Below, one piece after another: positions 9,084 through 17,921 of a stretch of DNA of 64,000 nucleotides. A model generated the notes under the pieces. That model did not search any database. It was not told where the DNA came from and saw only the letters and a list, made by a program, of their open reading frames with translations. The position numbers and the translations under genes were made by a program. Positions within the stretch are counted from its first letter, which is position 1; every line of letters begins with the position of its first letter. This DNA is from Paracoccaceae bacterium (lineage in GTDB: Bacteria; Pseudomonadota; Alphaproteobacteria; Rhodobacterales; Rhodobacteraceae): NCBI GenBank assembly GCA_028284705.1, contig JANQRE010000001.1:62001-126000 (forward strand), read 5' to 3'.

Positions 9084-10196
9084 ATGAGCAAACCTCGCCT
9101 GACACCGCTTGCCAAAAGTCTGCCTGCCTCCGTGCCCTTCGTCGGCCCCGAAGCGCAGGAACGCGCCCTTGGGGCACCGTTCGATGTACGCCTCGGCGCA
9201 AATGAGAGCGTTTTTGGCCCCTCACCAAGGGTCATTGAGGCAATGTCGAAGGCAGCGGGCGAGACTTGGATGTATGGCGACCCCGAAAACCATGATCTGA
9301 TCCAGGCGCTTGCCGCGCATCACGAGGTCAGCCCGAAAAACGTTATGGTCGGCGAAGGGATCGACGGGCTTCTGGGCTACACGGTTCGGCTTTTTGCCGG
9401 TCCGGGCGATGCCGTGGTGACCTCTGAGGGCGCCTATCCGACCTTCAACTATCACGTCGCAGGCTATGGGGCCGAACTTCACAAGGTGCCTTACAAGGAC
9501 GACCATGAAGATCCGGACGCGCTGCTTGCCAAAGCGCGGGAAACCGGCGCGAAGCTGATCTATCTGGCCAATCCCGACAATCCGATGGGCACCTGGCTGT
9601 CCCGCGATGTGATCCATCGGATGATTGCCGATCTGCCGGAAGGTGCGCTTCTGATCCTCGACGAAGCCTATCTCGACACGGCTCCGGATGGTGCCATTCC
9701 GGAGATTAGTGTCGATACACCGAATATCCTGAGAATGCGCACGTTTTCAAAAGCTTACGGTATGGCTGGCGCCCGTGTGGGCTATGTGATCGGGTCGGAG
9801 GAGAACATCACGGCGTTCAACAAAGTGCGCAATCACTTCGGCATGAACCGGGTCAGTCAAGCCGGCGCGTTGGCAGCACTCGCCGACCAGGCCTACTTGA
9901 AAGATGTTCTCGCGCGGATTGCCGATGCGCGGGAGAGGATCGCGGAGATTGCGCGAGAAAACGGTCTCGAACCTCTGACATCTGCCACCAATTTCGTGAC
10001 CATCGATTGCGGGTCTGAGGGAGATTTCGCACGCGAGGTGCTGGCAAATCTCATCGACCTCGGCGTGTTTGTGCGCATGCCATTTGTAGCGCCGCAGGAT
10101 CGCTGTATCCGCATCAGTTGCGGCCCTCCGGAGCATCTAGCAGTGTTCGCTAACGCCTTGCCCAAGGCTTTGGAGAAGGTGCGCACGCAGTCGTAA
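9084..10196 (+). CDS. hisC: Histidinol-phosphate aminotransferase-like PLP enzyme
   Basis: This 370-residue fold-type I aminotransferase shows VRLGANESVFGPSP (substrate arm), YLANPDNPMGTW and LDEAYLDTA, and the PLP lysine in TFSKAYGMAGARVGY (K223). The C-terminal arginine motif is RCIRISCGPPEHL. These features fit the HisC branch, which swaps the amino group between glutamate and imidazole-acetol phosphate. Related paralogues act on aromatic amino acids, so the substrate is not certain. The ATG at 9084 is chosen because homology begins there; the track ORF carries 48 unrelated residues upstream. No other his genes are nearby. Confidence 0.85.
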   Translation: MSKPRLTPLAKSLPASVPFVGPEAQERALGAPFDVRLGANESVFGPSPRVIEAMSKAAGETWMYGDPENHDLIQALAAHHEVSPKNVMVGEGIDGLLGYTVRLFAGPGDAVVTSEGAYPTFNYHVAGYGAELHKVPYKDDHEDPDALLAKARETGAKLIYLANPDNPMGTWLSRDVIHRMIADLPEGALLILDEAYLDTAPDGAIPEISVDTPNILRMRTFSKAYGMAGARVGYVIGSEENITAFNKVRNHFGMNRVSQAGALAALADQAYLKDVLARIADARERIAEIARENGLEPLTSATNFVTIDCGSEGDFAREVLANLIDLGVFVRMPFVAPQDRCIRISCGPPEHLAVFANALPKALEKVRTQS

Positions 10197-10253
10197 CTTT
10201 CCTTTCATCAGTTTTCGGCTAGGTTCACTATCAGAGCCTCGGAGGACACCCCC

Positions 10254-10430
10254 GTGCAAAACCGTCGCTACAGCGAAGCGCCCAACTACACTCAAGCCTT
10301 TCTTTGGATGGCGGGCCTGTCGCTTTTCATTGTTCTTTTCGCACTCTGGGCGGCCTTTGGATATGTCGTCTCGTTGATTTCCGGCTACGGGTTGCATCTG
10401 CTGATCGGACGCCTGCCAAAGCGCTCTTGA
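10254..10430 (+). CDS. Small single-span membrane protein (too short for the ORF track)
   Basis: A 58-residue ORF starts with GTG at 10254, seven bases after a strong GGAGGA site. It has a polar N-terminus (QNRRYSEAPNYTQ), a long hydrophobic region (about residues 17-48, one or two spans) and a basic end (GRLPKRS). The good ribosome site and a stop-free, codon-biased frame support expression. The function is unknown. It lies downstream of hisC on the same strand with a 57-base gap. Confidence 0.65.
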   Translation: MQNRRYSEAPNYTQAFLWMAGLSLFIVLFALWAAFGYVVSLISGYGLHLLIGRLPKRS

Positions 10431-10509
10431 TCGAAAATTGGGGTTAACGCGCGCGCCTCGCGAACCCCCCTGTTCTCCATCTGATCAAAACCACCAAAAC
10501 CCTGCGGGA

Positions 10510-11706
10510 TCATTCCGCGCACATCTTGGCCGCAGCCGCGACCCCACCGGGCCCGTGGGGAATGTCCAAAGCCTGCAAACCCGCCTCAATGCTGCCAAGT
10601 GTGCCGAGCAGCATATGCGCATTGAGATGTCCCATATGTCCGACCCGGAAAAAGCCATCCGCTGCCGGATCGTCAGGCGTTGCCATTCCAAGACCGATCC
10701 CGAGCGTGACCCCTGCGCGCTCGGTCAGCCAGTTGCGCAACTGCGTCCCGAAGGGTGCGCCGATGCGCACGGATGTCACCGCATTGGAGCGATGCGCCGG
10801 ATCGGACACGTTCAGCTCAATCGGACCCTCTGCGCCCCAGGCGTCAAACGCCGCCCAGACGGCGCGGGCCAGTTGCGCGTGACGCGCCCAGATTGTCTCC
10901 ATCCCCTCTTCATGGACCATCATGTCGAGCGCCGTGCGCAGGCCATAGAGATGGTGGGTCGGCGCGGTGCCACACCAATATTGGTAATATTGCTCGGGAT
11001 GCGCCCGCGGCACCCAATCCCAATAGCTGGAGACGCGCTCGACCTTCTGGCGTGCGACCGCCGCTTTATCGTTGAAATACACAAAACACATGCCTGGCGG
11101 GGTCATCAGCCCCTTCTGTGAACCCGCAATCACCACATCGACACCCCATGCATCCATCTGCATCTCATCGCAGCCCAGACAGGCAATGGAATCCACCAAA
11201 AGAAGCGCCGGATGCTCAACCGCATTCAGGACCTGACGCAGGGCTTGAATGTCATTTTTGACCGAGGTTGCGGTGTCCACCTGGACGGCCAGTATCGCCT
11301 TGATCTCATGCGCTTTGTCGGCGCGCAAAGTGGTTTCGACCGCGTCGAGATCAATCGGCGAGCGTTTCCCGAAATCGAGAAGCTGCGGCTCGATCCCAAG
11401 CCGCGCGGCCATATCCGCCCAGCCATGGCTGAACATACCGGTTACCGGAACCAGGACCTTATCGCCGGGGTTTAGAACATTGACGAGAGAGGCTTCCCAG
11501 GCCGCATGACCATTGCCGATATACATCGCGACATGGCCCTCGGTACGGGCCACTGCCTTCAAATCCGGCACCAGCCCCGCGGTCATATCGATCAGCTCGC
11601 CGGTATAGATGTTCGGCGCCGGGCGATGCATGGCCTGGAGCACGCGATCCGGCATGATCGAGGGGCCGGGGATCGCAAGCGTGTGGCGTCCATTGGCGAG
11701 GGTCAT
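10510..11706 (-). CDS. Class V PLP aminotransferase (alanine/serine-glyoxylate type)
   Basis: The 398-residue protein has the class V signatures IPGPSIMPDRVLQAM at the N-terminus, YIGNGHAAWEA, LLLVDSIACLG and the PLP lysine in AGSQKGLMTPPG near residue 200. Late blocks include YGLRTAL and FRVGHMGHLN. The family transfers amino groups from serine, alanine or aspartate to glyoxylate. Neighbours do not specify the donor. I chose ATG at 11706, which has AAGGA eight bases upstream, over the GTG two codons earlier used by the track. Confidence 0.85.
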   Translation of the reverse strand: MTLANGRHTLAIPGPSIMPDRVLQAMHRPAPNIYTGELIDMTAGLVPDLKAVARTEGHVAMYIGNGHAAWEASLVNVLNPGDKVLVPVTGMFSHGWADMAARLGIEPQLLDFGKRSPIDLDAVETTLRADKAHEIKAILAVQVDTATSVKNDIQALRQVLNAVEHPALLLVDSIACLGCDEMQMDAWGVDVVIAGSQKGLMTPPGMCFVYFNDKAAVARQKVERVSSYWDWVPRAHPEQYYQYWCGTAPTHHLYGLRTALDMMVHEEGMETIWARHAQLARAVWAAFDAWGAEGPIELNVSDPAHRSNAVTSVRIGAPFGTQLRNWLTERAGVTLGIGLGMATPDDPAADGFFRVGHMGHLNAHMLLGTLGSIEAGLQALDIPHGPGGVAAAAKMCAE

Positions 11707-11788
11707 GAGCACTGTCCTTCTGCGCTGATCCGACCAGAGTTAGGCCGCCGCACAGATCGGGTCAATCGTCGGCCTGTGATGAGGTGCA

Positions 11789-12472
11789 TCACCGTTTCTG
11801 ATAGCTCTGTGCGAGCACCACGGGATCAGTTCCTGCGAGGTATCGGGTCAGGGTCAGGAGATTCCGCGCGCCTCGCCGCAACCAACCCTCCCGCAGGTAT
11901 TTCTCCGCCCCCGTCATGGCGGTGGCGTCCAGCACGCGCAGCCGACCTTTCAGAGCGCGCGCAATCGCGACGTCTTCCATAAGCGGCTGGTCAGGATAGC
12001 CGCCAACCTCCTCATAAAGCGCGCGCGAGATCAGCAGCCCCTGATCTCCATAGGGCAGATCGAAGAGCCGCGTGCGGGCATTCGCCCAATACGCCACCAG
12101 CCGTGCCGCGAGACCTCGCGCGCGGAAACGCAATGTGAAAACCGCTGCCGTTTCAGCGCTTTGCATGTGATGGGCCACAGCACTGGCCCAGTCTTCGTGC
12201 AGATGCGTATCGGCATGCAGGAACAGAAACCACTCCGCCTTGGCCAGATCAGCACCGACAGCCAATTGCCCACCACGGCTAGGTTCTGTGGTCAACATTT
12301 CCGCACCAGCGGCCTCGGCCATCTGCCGCGTGTCATCCTCCGATCCACCATCGACAACAATCACCTCGCGAATGATCCCAACCTCAACGCCCGGCAGCAG
12401 CGCATCGAGGGTCGGCGGCAACTCGCCCGCAGCATTCAGGGTCGGAATAATGATCGAAACGCGCGGAGCCAC
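11789..12472 (-). CDS. TIGR04283-type glycosyltransferase family 2 protein
   Basis: The 227-residue GT-A enzyme begins VSIIIPTLNAAGELPPTLDAL and contains VIVVDGGSEDDTRQ and the metal-binding FLHADTHLHEDW. It then has the family's PYGDQGLLISRALYEEVGGYP and PLMEDV. Members of this group include the glycosyltransferase of arsenosugar biosynthesis (TIGR04283). No arsenic genes are visible here, so the acceptor is unknown. It is divergent from ygfZ with a 75-base gap. Confidence 0.85.
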   Translation of the reverse strand: MAPRVSIIIPTLNAAGELPPTLDALLPGVEVGIIREVIVVDGGSEDDTRQMAEAAGAEMLTTEPSRGGQLAVGADLAKAEWFLFLHADTHLHEDWASAVAHHMQSAETAAVFTLRFRARGLAARLVAYWANARTRLFDLPYGDQGLLISRALYEEVGGYPDQPLMEDVAIARALKGRLRVLDATAMTGAEKYLREGWLRRGARNLLTLTRYLAGTDPVVLAQSYQKR

Positions 12473-12547
12473 GGGGCAAACTCACATCTGTTCTGTTCGC
12501 GCCGAAACACCTATATCAGACGGAATCGTATGACGAGTGCTTCCATC

Positions 12548-13297
12548 ATGACCCAGCCCCGCACCATTCTGAAAGTCACCGGCAGTGATCGCATCGAGTT
12601 CCTGCAGGGGCTAATCACCAACGATATGGAGCGCTTGAGCTCCGGTCCGATTTACGCGGCTTTACTGACGCCGCAGGGGAAGTACCTATCCGATTTCTTT
12701 GTCTTGAACGATCCGACCGATCACAAGGCGATACTTATCGACACCCATGCCGATCTTGCGCCCGGTCTTTTCAAACGCCTGTCCTTCTTCAGACTGCGCG
12801 CCGATGTGACGATTGAGGAAAGCCCGCTCAAGGTGTTGCGCGGGACGGGCGAGATGCCGAAAGGTGCGGTGCGCGACCCCCGCCACAGCGATCTTGGCTG
12901 GCGTCTTTATGGCGAGACTGAGGGTCAGGATGAAACGGACTACGATTCCATTCGGGTGAAACACAATATCCCGGAGGCATTCTCCGAACTTATCCCGGAT
13001 GAGACCTATATTCTCGAAGCCGGGTTTGAGCGCATCCATGGCGTTGATTTCAAGAAGGGATGTTACGTCGGGCAGGAGGTCACGGCGCGGATGAAGCACA
13101 AGACCGAACTTCGCAAGGGTTTTGTGCGGGTTGCGCTTCTGGGTCCGGTTTGTCCTGGGACCGAAATCCTGGCCGCAGGTCGCGCGGCGGGCAAGATATG
13201 CACAGTGGCTGGCAAGGAGGCGATTGCGTATTTGCGTCTCGACCGGGCCAAAAATGACCTCAGCGCTGGCGATACGATTGTGGTCTATCCTGCTTGA
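12548..13297 (+). CDS. ygfZ: Folate-binding protein YgfZ (iron-sulphur cluster repair/assembly)
   Basis: This GcvT-like tetrahydrofolate-binding protein helps to maintain certain Fe-S enzymes such as MiaB. The diagnostic motif KGCYVGQEVTARM is intact, and the N-terminal SDRIEFLQGLITND is typical. The length (249 residues) fits alphaproteobacterial members. Another ATG lies 18 bases upstream (12530, giving MTSASIMTQ) behind a weak GGAA. I prefer the inner one because homology starts with the RTILKVTG strand, but this is not settled. Confidence 0.9.
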   Translation: MTQPRTILKVTGSDRIEFLQGLITNDMERLSSGPIYAALLTPQGKYLSDFFVLNDPTDHKAILIDTHADLAPGLFKRLSFFRLRADVTIEESPLKVLRGTGEMPKGAVRDPRHSDLGWRLYGETEGQDETDYDSIRVKHNIPEAFSELIPDETYILEAGFERIHGVDFKKGCYVGQEVTARMKHKTELRKGFVRVALLGPVCPGTEILAAGRAAGKICTVAGKEAIAYLRLDRAKNDLSAGDTIVVYPA

Positions 13298-13565
13298 GTC
13301 GGCAGAAGTACCCCGCGTTTCTTACGTTCAGGTGGCTCGGCATTCACATGTGCGGCGGCCCGATATGCGCCCCAACATTCACAATTTCTCCTTAAGTTTT
13401 AGGCCTGAGTAGGATTCTATTCACCAAGCCTTCTCACAACACCAGGGCCCCCTCAGTCATCCCGCAAGCCCGCGATCCTCCGCGGCAATCCTGCGCAAGG
13501 CACCGGCTCCCTTGCGACTCCCCTGATCCCGCGTTACCCCAGAGACAAGCCAGACAGGACGCGCC

Positions 13566-14414
13566 ATGACCGACGACCCAAAGACACTTGTCTCCACCGA
13601 ATGGTTGGCAAACCACCTCTCCGACCCCGATCTGCGCGTGCTCGACGCCTCCTGGTATCTGCCGGATATGGGCCGGGACGGGCGGGCGGAATATGACCGG
13701 GGACACATCCCCGGCGCACGCTTCTTCGATATCGACGAAATATCCGACACGCGTTCCGCCCTGCCGCATATGGCTCCGCCGGTGGAGAAATTCATGTCGC
13801 GGATGCGCGCCATGGGGGTGGGCGACGGCCATCAGGTGGTGGTCTATGATGGCCACGGTATATTCTCTGCCGCGCGCGTCTGGTGGCTCTTCCGACTGAT
13901 GGGCAAGACGGATGTCGCGGTGCTCGATGGTGGCTATCCGAAATGGATCGCAGAGGGGCGTCCGACCGAGGATCTGCCCCCGGTGCTGAAAGAGCGCCAC
14001 ATCACCGTGCAGCGCCAGGCACATATGGTGCGGGACGTGACACAAGTGGCCGCCGCCTCAAAACTTGGCGATCACACGATCCTGGATGCCCGCGGCCCTG
14101 GCCGGTTCAAGGGCGAGGAACCTGAACCGCGCGAAGGCATGCGGGCGGGGCACATCCCCGGCTCCACCAATGTGCATTACGCCACACTTCTGAACGAAGA
14201 TGGCACAATGAAATCCCCCGAAGCCCTGCGCACACAGTTCGAGGTGGCAGGCGCCGACCTCACCAAACCGGTGATCACCACCTGCGGGTCCGGAGTCACC
14301 GCCGCGATCATCTCGCTGGCGCTGGCGCGGATCGGACATGACAACAACTCGCTCTATGACGGCTCCTGGGCCGAATGGGGCAAATTTGACCAACTGGCAG
14401 TGGAGACTGGCTGA
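13566..14414 (+). CDS. sseA: 3-mercaptopyruvate sulfurtransferase (rhodanese family)
   Basis: The 282-residue protein has two rhodanese domains. The N-terminal one is inactive and contains VLDASWYLPDMGRDGRAEY. The C-terminal one holds the active-site loop CGSGVTAA (cysteine near residue 240), where G-S-G-V-T is typical for mercaptopyruvate rather than thiosulfate enzymes. It transfers sulphur from 3-mercaptopyruvate to thiols or cyanide. The stop overlaps the start of the next aminotransferase (TGATG), and aminotransferases can make mercaptopyruvate from cysteine, so the two may act in sequence. Confidence 0.92.
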   Translation: MTDDPKTLVSTEWLANHLSDPDLRVLDASWYLPDMGRDGRAEYDRGHIPGARFFDIDEISDTRSALPHMAPPVEKFMSRMRAMGVGDGHQVVVYDGHGIFSAARVWWLFRLMGKTDVAVLDGGYPKWIAEGRPTEDLPPVLKERHITVQRQAHMVRDVTQVAAASKLGDHTILDARGPGRFKGEEPEPREGMRAGHIPGSTNVHYATLLNEDGTMKSPEALRTQFEVAGADLTKPVITTCGSGVTAAIISLALARIGHDNNSLYDGSWAEWGKFDQLAVETG

Positions 14415-15598
14415 TGCTTGAGAAACTGGAACAACCGGCCCCCGACAAGATCATCCAGCTGATGGGGATGTTCAAAGCGGATGCGCGCGAGAACAAGGTC
14501 GATCTGGGCGTTGGCGTCTACAAGAATGCCGAAGGTCACACGCCGATCATGCGCGCGGTGAAAGAGGCCGAGCAGCAGCTTTGGCATGCGGAAACCACGA
14601 AGGTCTATACCGGGCTGGCTGGCGACGCGGGCTTTCACGACGTGATGATCGACCTGATCCTCGGCAATTCCGTCACCCGCGATCAGGTCGCCGCTGCGGC
14701 CACGCCGGGTGGCACGGGTGCTGTGCGCAATGCGCTTGAGATGATCAAGATGGCAAGCCCCGACGCCACGGTCTGGATCAGCAACCCGACCTGGCCGAAC
14801 CACCCGGCCATCATCAAATATGTCGGCCTCAACATGGCTGAATATCGCTATATCGATCTCGCCACCCGCACGGTCGACTTCGGCGGCATGATGGAGGATT
14901 TGAGTGGCGCAAAACCGGGTGATGTGGTGCTGCTGCATGGCTGCTGTCACAACCCGACCGGAGCCAATCTGTCCCATGCGCAATGGCAGGAAGTGGCGGA
15001 TCTGCTGACTGCCAAAGGCCTGATCCCCTTCGTGGATATCGCCTATCAGGGCTTCGGGGATGGGTTGGAGGCGGACGCGTTCGGCGTGCGGCATCTTGCG
15101 AAAACCCAACCCAACCTCGTCATCGCGGCGAGTTGCTCAAAGAATTTCGGCATCTATCGCGAGCGCACCGGGCTTCTATTGGCCATCTCGCAGAACGCTA
15201 AACAGACCGGCGCCGTGCAGGCCAATCTCGCCGCGATCAACCGGCTGAACTACTCTTTCCCGCCCGATCACGGGGCGCGGCTGGTGACGATGGTCCTGAA
15301 CGATCCCGCCTTGCGCGCCGATTGGGAGGCGGAGCTGGAAGAGGTGCGCTCAGGAATGCTCACACTGCGCCAATCCCTCGCCGATGCCTTGCGCAAACGC
15401 ACCAATTCCGACCGGTTCGATTTCCTTGCCGAGCATCGCGGCATGTTCTCACGCCTTGGCGCGACGCCGGAACAGGTGGCCGAGATGCGCGAGACCCACG
15501 CGATCTACATGATCGGTGACAGTCGGATGAATATCGCGGGCCTTAACCAGGCGACGATCCCGCTTCTGGCCGATGCGATTGTGGCGGTCGGGGTTTAG
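14414..15598 (+). CDS. Aromatic/aspartate aminotransferase (class I, TyrB/AspC type)
   Basis: The 394-residue enzyme matches the Ia aspartate/aromatic aminotransferase group. It shows DLGVGVYKNAEG, TPGGTGAVRNAL, WISNPTWPNH, HGCCHNPTG and the PLP lysine in SCSKNFGIYRERTG (K243). It overlaps the sulfurtransferase by one base and is probably cotranscribed with it. The pairing suggests cysteine to mercaptopyruvate to sulphur transfer, though aspartate or aromatic substrates are equally possible. Its stop codon lies inside the inverted-repeat element that follows. Confidence 0.88.
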   Translation: MLEKLEQPAPDKIIQLMGMFKADARENKVDLGVGVYKNAEGHTPIMRAVKEAEQQLWHAETTKVYTGLAGDAGFHDVMIDLILGNSVTRDQVAAAATPGGTGAVRNALEMIKMASPDATVWISNPTWPNHPAIIKYVGLNMAEYRYIDLATRTVDFGGMMEDLSGAKPGDVVLLHGCCHNPTGANLSHAQWQEVADLLTAKGLIPFVDIAYQGFGDGLEADAFGVRHLAKTQPNLVIAASCSKNFGIYRERTGLLLAISQNAKQTGAVQANLAAINRLNYSFPPDHGARLVTMVLNDPALRADWEAELEEVRSGMLTLRQSLADALRKRTNSDRFDFLAEHRGMFSRLGATPEQVAEMRETHAIYMIGDSRMNIAGLNQATIPLLADAIVAVGV

Positions 15599-15703
15599 AG
15601 CAGAAATCGGTAAATCTGCATCACCTAACGCTACCTGAAATCAAGGATTTCAACGCGTTACGCGATGCATCATTTCGCAGATTGAACCAATTTCGCTCTA
15701 AAC
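15593..15703. repeat. 111-bp imperfect inverted-repeat element (MITE- or REP-like)
   Basis: The ends GTTTAGAGC and GCTCTAAAC are perfect inverted copies. The inner arms (AATCTGC, GAAATC/GATTTC) continue the pairing to a small AAG apex. The element lies between convergent genes and contains the stop codons of both the aminotransferase and the small gene that follows. As RNA it would form one long hairpin from either strand, so it may also end transcription in both directions. Confidence 0.75.
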
Positions 15704-15901
15704 GAACCCCAGTTTCCGCAGCGCCCGGGAGGCTTTGTCCCGCCGCTCGGGATCGTTTGACAGCACATCCTTGTTCAGCTGTTGTACGGTAAGATGTAGG
15801 GTCTTCTTCGCGACGCGGTCACTCACAAAGTTCGGCGCTTCTTCGTCGCTCAGCCCGAGGATCACATCCGAGCTGACGCCCGCAACGTCAAAAGAGTCCA
15901 T
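15698..15901 (-). CDS. Small conserved-looking cytoplasmic protein of unknown function
   Basis: This 67-residue acidic-to-basic protein begins MDSFDVAGVSSDVILGLSD and ends in a charged helix (DPERRDKASRALRKLGFV). I do not recognise a domain. The start is chosen at 15901 because GGGGGA lies five bases upstream; an ATG directly before it touches the ribosome site, and the track start at 16018 has no support. The stop codon TAG is provided by the end of the inverted-repeat element, so the element's insertion could have set the present C-terminus. Confidence 0.55.
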   Translation of the reverse strand: MDSFDVAGVSSDVILGLSDEEAPNFVSDRVAKKTLHLTVQQLNKDVLSNDPERRDKASRALRKLGFV

Positions 15902-16143
15902 CATCTTCCCCCAATCCGGTCCCCGCGATTCGCAGGCAGAGTGTAACGTGCCGCGGCGCAGAATCCCTGATTTTCTTATCCACAGGGTTACACACAAATC
16001 CCGCGCATCGGAGACCAAACCTGGTGAGGCCCTCGGTCGGCTCCAATGAGCGCCCTCTTGTCAGCCGTTTCGGAATGCCGTAGGCAGCGCCTCGCCCCTT
16101 GAGGGCCAAGTCTCCGACCACCTTGTCAAAACGGAACAGACCC

Positions 16144-16791
16144 ATGACACGCATTCTTCCCGGCATTCTTGCCATGGCGACCATTGTCGTCGCCTCCAAC
16201 ATCCTCGTGCAGTTCTTCGTCGGCGACTGGCTGACCTGGGGCGCCTTCACCTATCCCTTCGCGTTCCTAGTGACCGACATCATGAACCGCGTCTACGGGG
16301 TCGCTGCGGCGCGCAAGGTGGTGTTTGCCGGCTTCATCGTCGGGATCATCTGTTCGCTCATTGGCACGCAGGTGATGATCGATCTGGCGCCGGATTTCTC
16401 CGCGCCTGCAGTGACCTTGCGCATCGCCATCGGCTCGGGCACGGCGTTCCTGATCGCGCAATTGGTGGATGTGGCGATCTTCGACCGGCTGCGGGAGGGC
16501 TCCTGGTGGCGCGCGCCTCTGGCCTCGACGCTGATCGGATCGACGCTGGACACCACGCTCTTCTTCTTCATCGCCTTCTCTGGCGCGGCCAGCGCGGTGC
16601 TTGGCACCGACCACAACACAGAGTTCTTCAACGAGGTCGTCGCCACGCCCTTTGGCACCGATCTGACCCGCTGGATCGGCACCGCAGGCGTCGATTGGTG
16701 CGTGAAGGTTGGCATCGCGCTCATCGCTTTGATCCCCTTCCGTGTGATCGTCACGAAACTTTCACACGGGAAAGCTGCAAAAATGTCTTGA
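16144..16791 (+). CDS. yhhQ: Queuosine precursor transporter (YhhQ/VUT family)
   Basis: The 215-residue inner-membrane protein has six predicted spans and the family blocks FTYPFAFLVTDIMNRVYG, LIAQLVDVAIFDRLR and ASTLIGSTLDTTLFFFIAF. The family imports preQ0/preQ1 for queuosine tRNA modification. The track's first 15 residues are dropped because homology begins MTRILPGI at 16144. No other queuosine gene and no recognisable preQ1 riboswitch is seen in the 240 bases upstream. A perfect DnaA box (TTATCCACA) overlaps the end of the gene at 16793, and another lies upstream at 15976. Confidence 0.88.
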   Translation: MTRILPGILAMATIVVASNILVQFFVGDWLTWGAFTYPFAFLVTDIMNRVYGVAAARKVVFAGFIVGIICSLIGTQVMIDLAPDFSAPAVTLRIAIGSGTAFLIAQLVDVAIFDRLREGSWWRAPLASTLIGSTLDTTLFFFIAFSGAASAVLGTDHNTEFFNEVVATPFGTDLTRWIGTAGVDWCVKVGIALIALIPFRVIVTKLSHGKAAKMS

Positions 16792-16849
16792 GTTATCCAC
16801 AAGATGTGGCACGTTCCTAAACAACAGCAACCAAAGAAAGGAGGTGTCC

Positions 16850-16906
16850 ATGTCTAGAGTGATTTTGGAGAGAGGTGTCGAGCAAGGCTTGGAGGGACGC
16901 AGCTAG
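16850..16906 (+). CDS. 18-residue ORF behind a near-perfect ribosome binding site
   Basis: ATG at 16850 lies four bases after AAAGGAGGTG and encodes MSRVILERGVEQGLEGRS, then TAG inside a hairpin. Nothing is known about such a peptide. It may be a leader ORF whose translation controls folding of the downstream anti-Shine-Dalgarno region, or only a by-product of the RNA sequence. Confidence 0.35.
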   Translation: MSRVILERGVEQGLEGRS

Positions 16907-16975
16907 GGGCAGCCCCCTAACGTTTACCAACAGGTCGGGTCAGACCCACTTGACCCACCTCCTAAAGAAACTCGG

Positions 16976-17010
16976 AAGGGTCGCGGCGCTGTTTCGCGGC
17001 CCTTTCTCAT
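16976..17010 (+). terminator. Intrinsic terminator
   Basis: The stem AAGGGTCGCG pairs with CGCGGCCCTT with one G-U pair around a nine-base loop, followed by TTCTCATTT. It ends the candidate small RNA and sits between that RNA and the convergent lipase gene. Confidence 0.6.
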
Positions 17011-17055
17011 TTGATGCCTTGAAGCGTCACCCCACGAGGCGGATCGCAAGGCCGG

Positions 17056-17859
17056 TCAGTCCGGCACCAACTCGTTGATTGTCTCGGTCACAGCGTCCGA
17101 AACCTCTTCGGCGGCCTCGGTCACTTCCTCCGTCACCACTTCGGTGATCTCGGTCACCATGTCGCCGATGGTCAGATCGGGATCGAAGGCGCCGTTCTCC
17201 AAAAATTCCATCGTCTGCGCCACGACGAGCGGCGCGTTCATCATGAAGGTATGGGTGACCGGCAATTCGATATGATCGGCCATCCCGTCCACATGGGTAC
17301 TTGCGACCGAAACCTTGCCGTCATCCGGCCCGGGAATGAGCGAGGAGTAAAACGGGTTCAGACTTTGCGTGCCAGCGATCACGCCCAGGTCAAACTGGAC
17401 CGGTCCCAGTGCCAGTGGCACGCTGTCCTCGCCGGTGCCCAGTTGCAGGCCCGCCGGTCCATTCACCCAGCGAAAGGCTTCGATGTCACCCAAGCGGTCC
17501 ACCAGTTCGGAGCCCTGATTGGGCGGGCCCAGCATCACGGTGCGTCCCATGCGGGGGATGTCATGTTCGGCCAGATAGGCCCTGAGCAGAATGCCGCCCA
17601 TGGAATGGGTCACGAAATGCACCGTCTCGCCCGGTCCGCATTGTCCCAAAGCGCCCGGGATCGTCGCCCAGGCCAGATCGTCCACGGTATCGCTGGTCGA
17701 GGGATAGCCCGGATTGACCGTGCGAAACCCCGCCGCCTCAAGGCTCTCTTCCATCACTGTCAGCGACAGCGACGAGCGCGCCAACCCATGCAGCAGCACC
17801 ACGCAATCGGCGGCGGCCACGCTGGGCATCAGCATCAATGCGGCAATCAGACGTTTCAT
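17056..17859 (-). CDS. Secreted alpha/beta-hydrolase (lipase-like) with acidic helical tail
   Basis: The 267-residue protein has a signal peptide ([17 protein letters not shown]), then [11 protein letters not shown] near residue 22 and the nucleophile elbow THSMGG near residue 96. PNQGSE and a late histidine (THTFMMN) follow. These fit the serine hydrolases related to extracellular lipases and PGAP1-like proteins. The last about 40 residues are a glutamate/threonine-rich repeat ([18 protein letters not shown]) that is probably one long helix. The start is chosen at the signal peptide; the track ORF adds 17 residues. The substrate is unknown. Confidence 0.8.
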   Translation of the reverse strand: MKRLIAALMLMPSVAAADCVVLLHGLARSSLSLTVMEESLEAAGFRTVNPGYPSTSDTVDDLAWATIPGALGQCGPGETVHFVTHSMGGILLRAYLAEHDIPRMGRTVMLGPPNQGSELVDRLGDIEAFRWVNGPAGLQLGTGEDSVPLALGPVQFDLGVIAGTQSLNPFYSSLIPGPDDGKVSVASTHVDGMADHIELPVTHTFMMNAPLVVAQTMEFLENGAFDPDLTIGDMVTEITEVVTEEVTEAAEEVSDAVTETINELVPD

Positions 17860-17921
17860 GGCGCACATATATACATTAGAGATGACGCTTTCATCACTGA
17901 CCCACATCAACCTTACGTCAC

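Larger units (their letters stand above)
16831..17012 (+). ncRNA. Candidate structured small RNA with embedded short ORF and 16S-tail mimic
   Basis: In the gap after yhhQ a strong AAAGGAGGTG ribosome site precedes an 18-codon ORF. A hairpin TAGGGG/CCCCTA at the stop codon follows, then a GGGTC/GACCC hairpin, an exposed CACCTCCT and an intrinsic terminator. CACCTCCT is the octamer found at the 3' end of 16S rRNA and can pair with the RNA's own AGGAGGTG. This looks like a regulatory or dual-function RNA. No Rfam family is assigned, and transcription is inferred only from sequence. Confidence 0.45.

Noticed and set aside
15905-16143. preQ1 riboswitch upstream of yhhQ
   Set aside because: I looked for a compact pseudoknot with the typical A-rich tail over the ribosome site and saw nothing convincing.
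15793-16801. Replication origin suggested by two DnaA boxes
   Set aside because: There is no dnaA, hemE, parAB or AT-rich unwinding region nearby; two 9-mers are too few.
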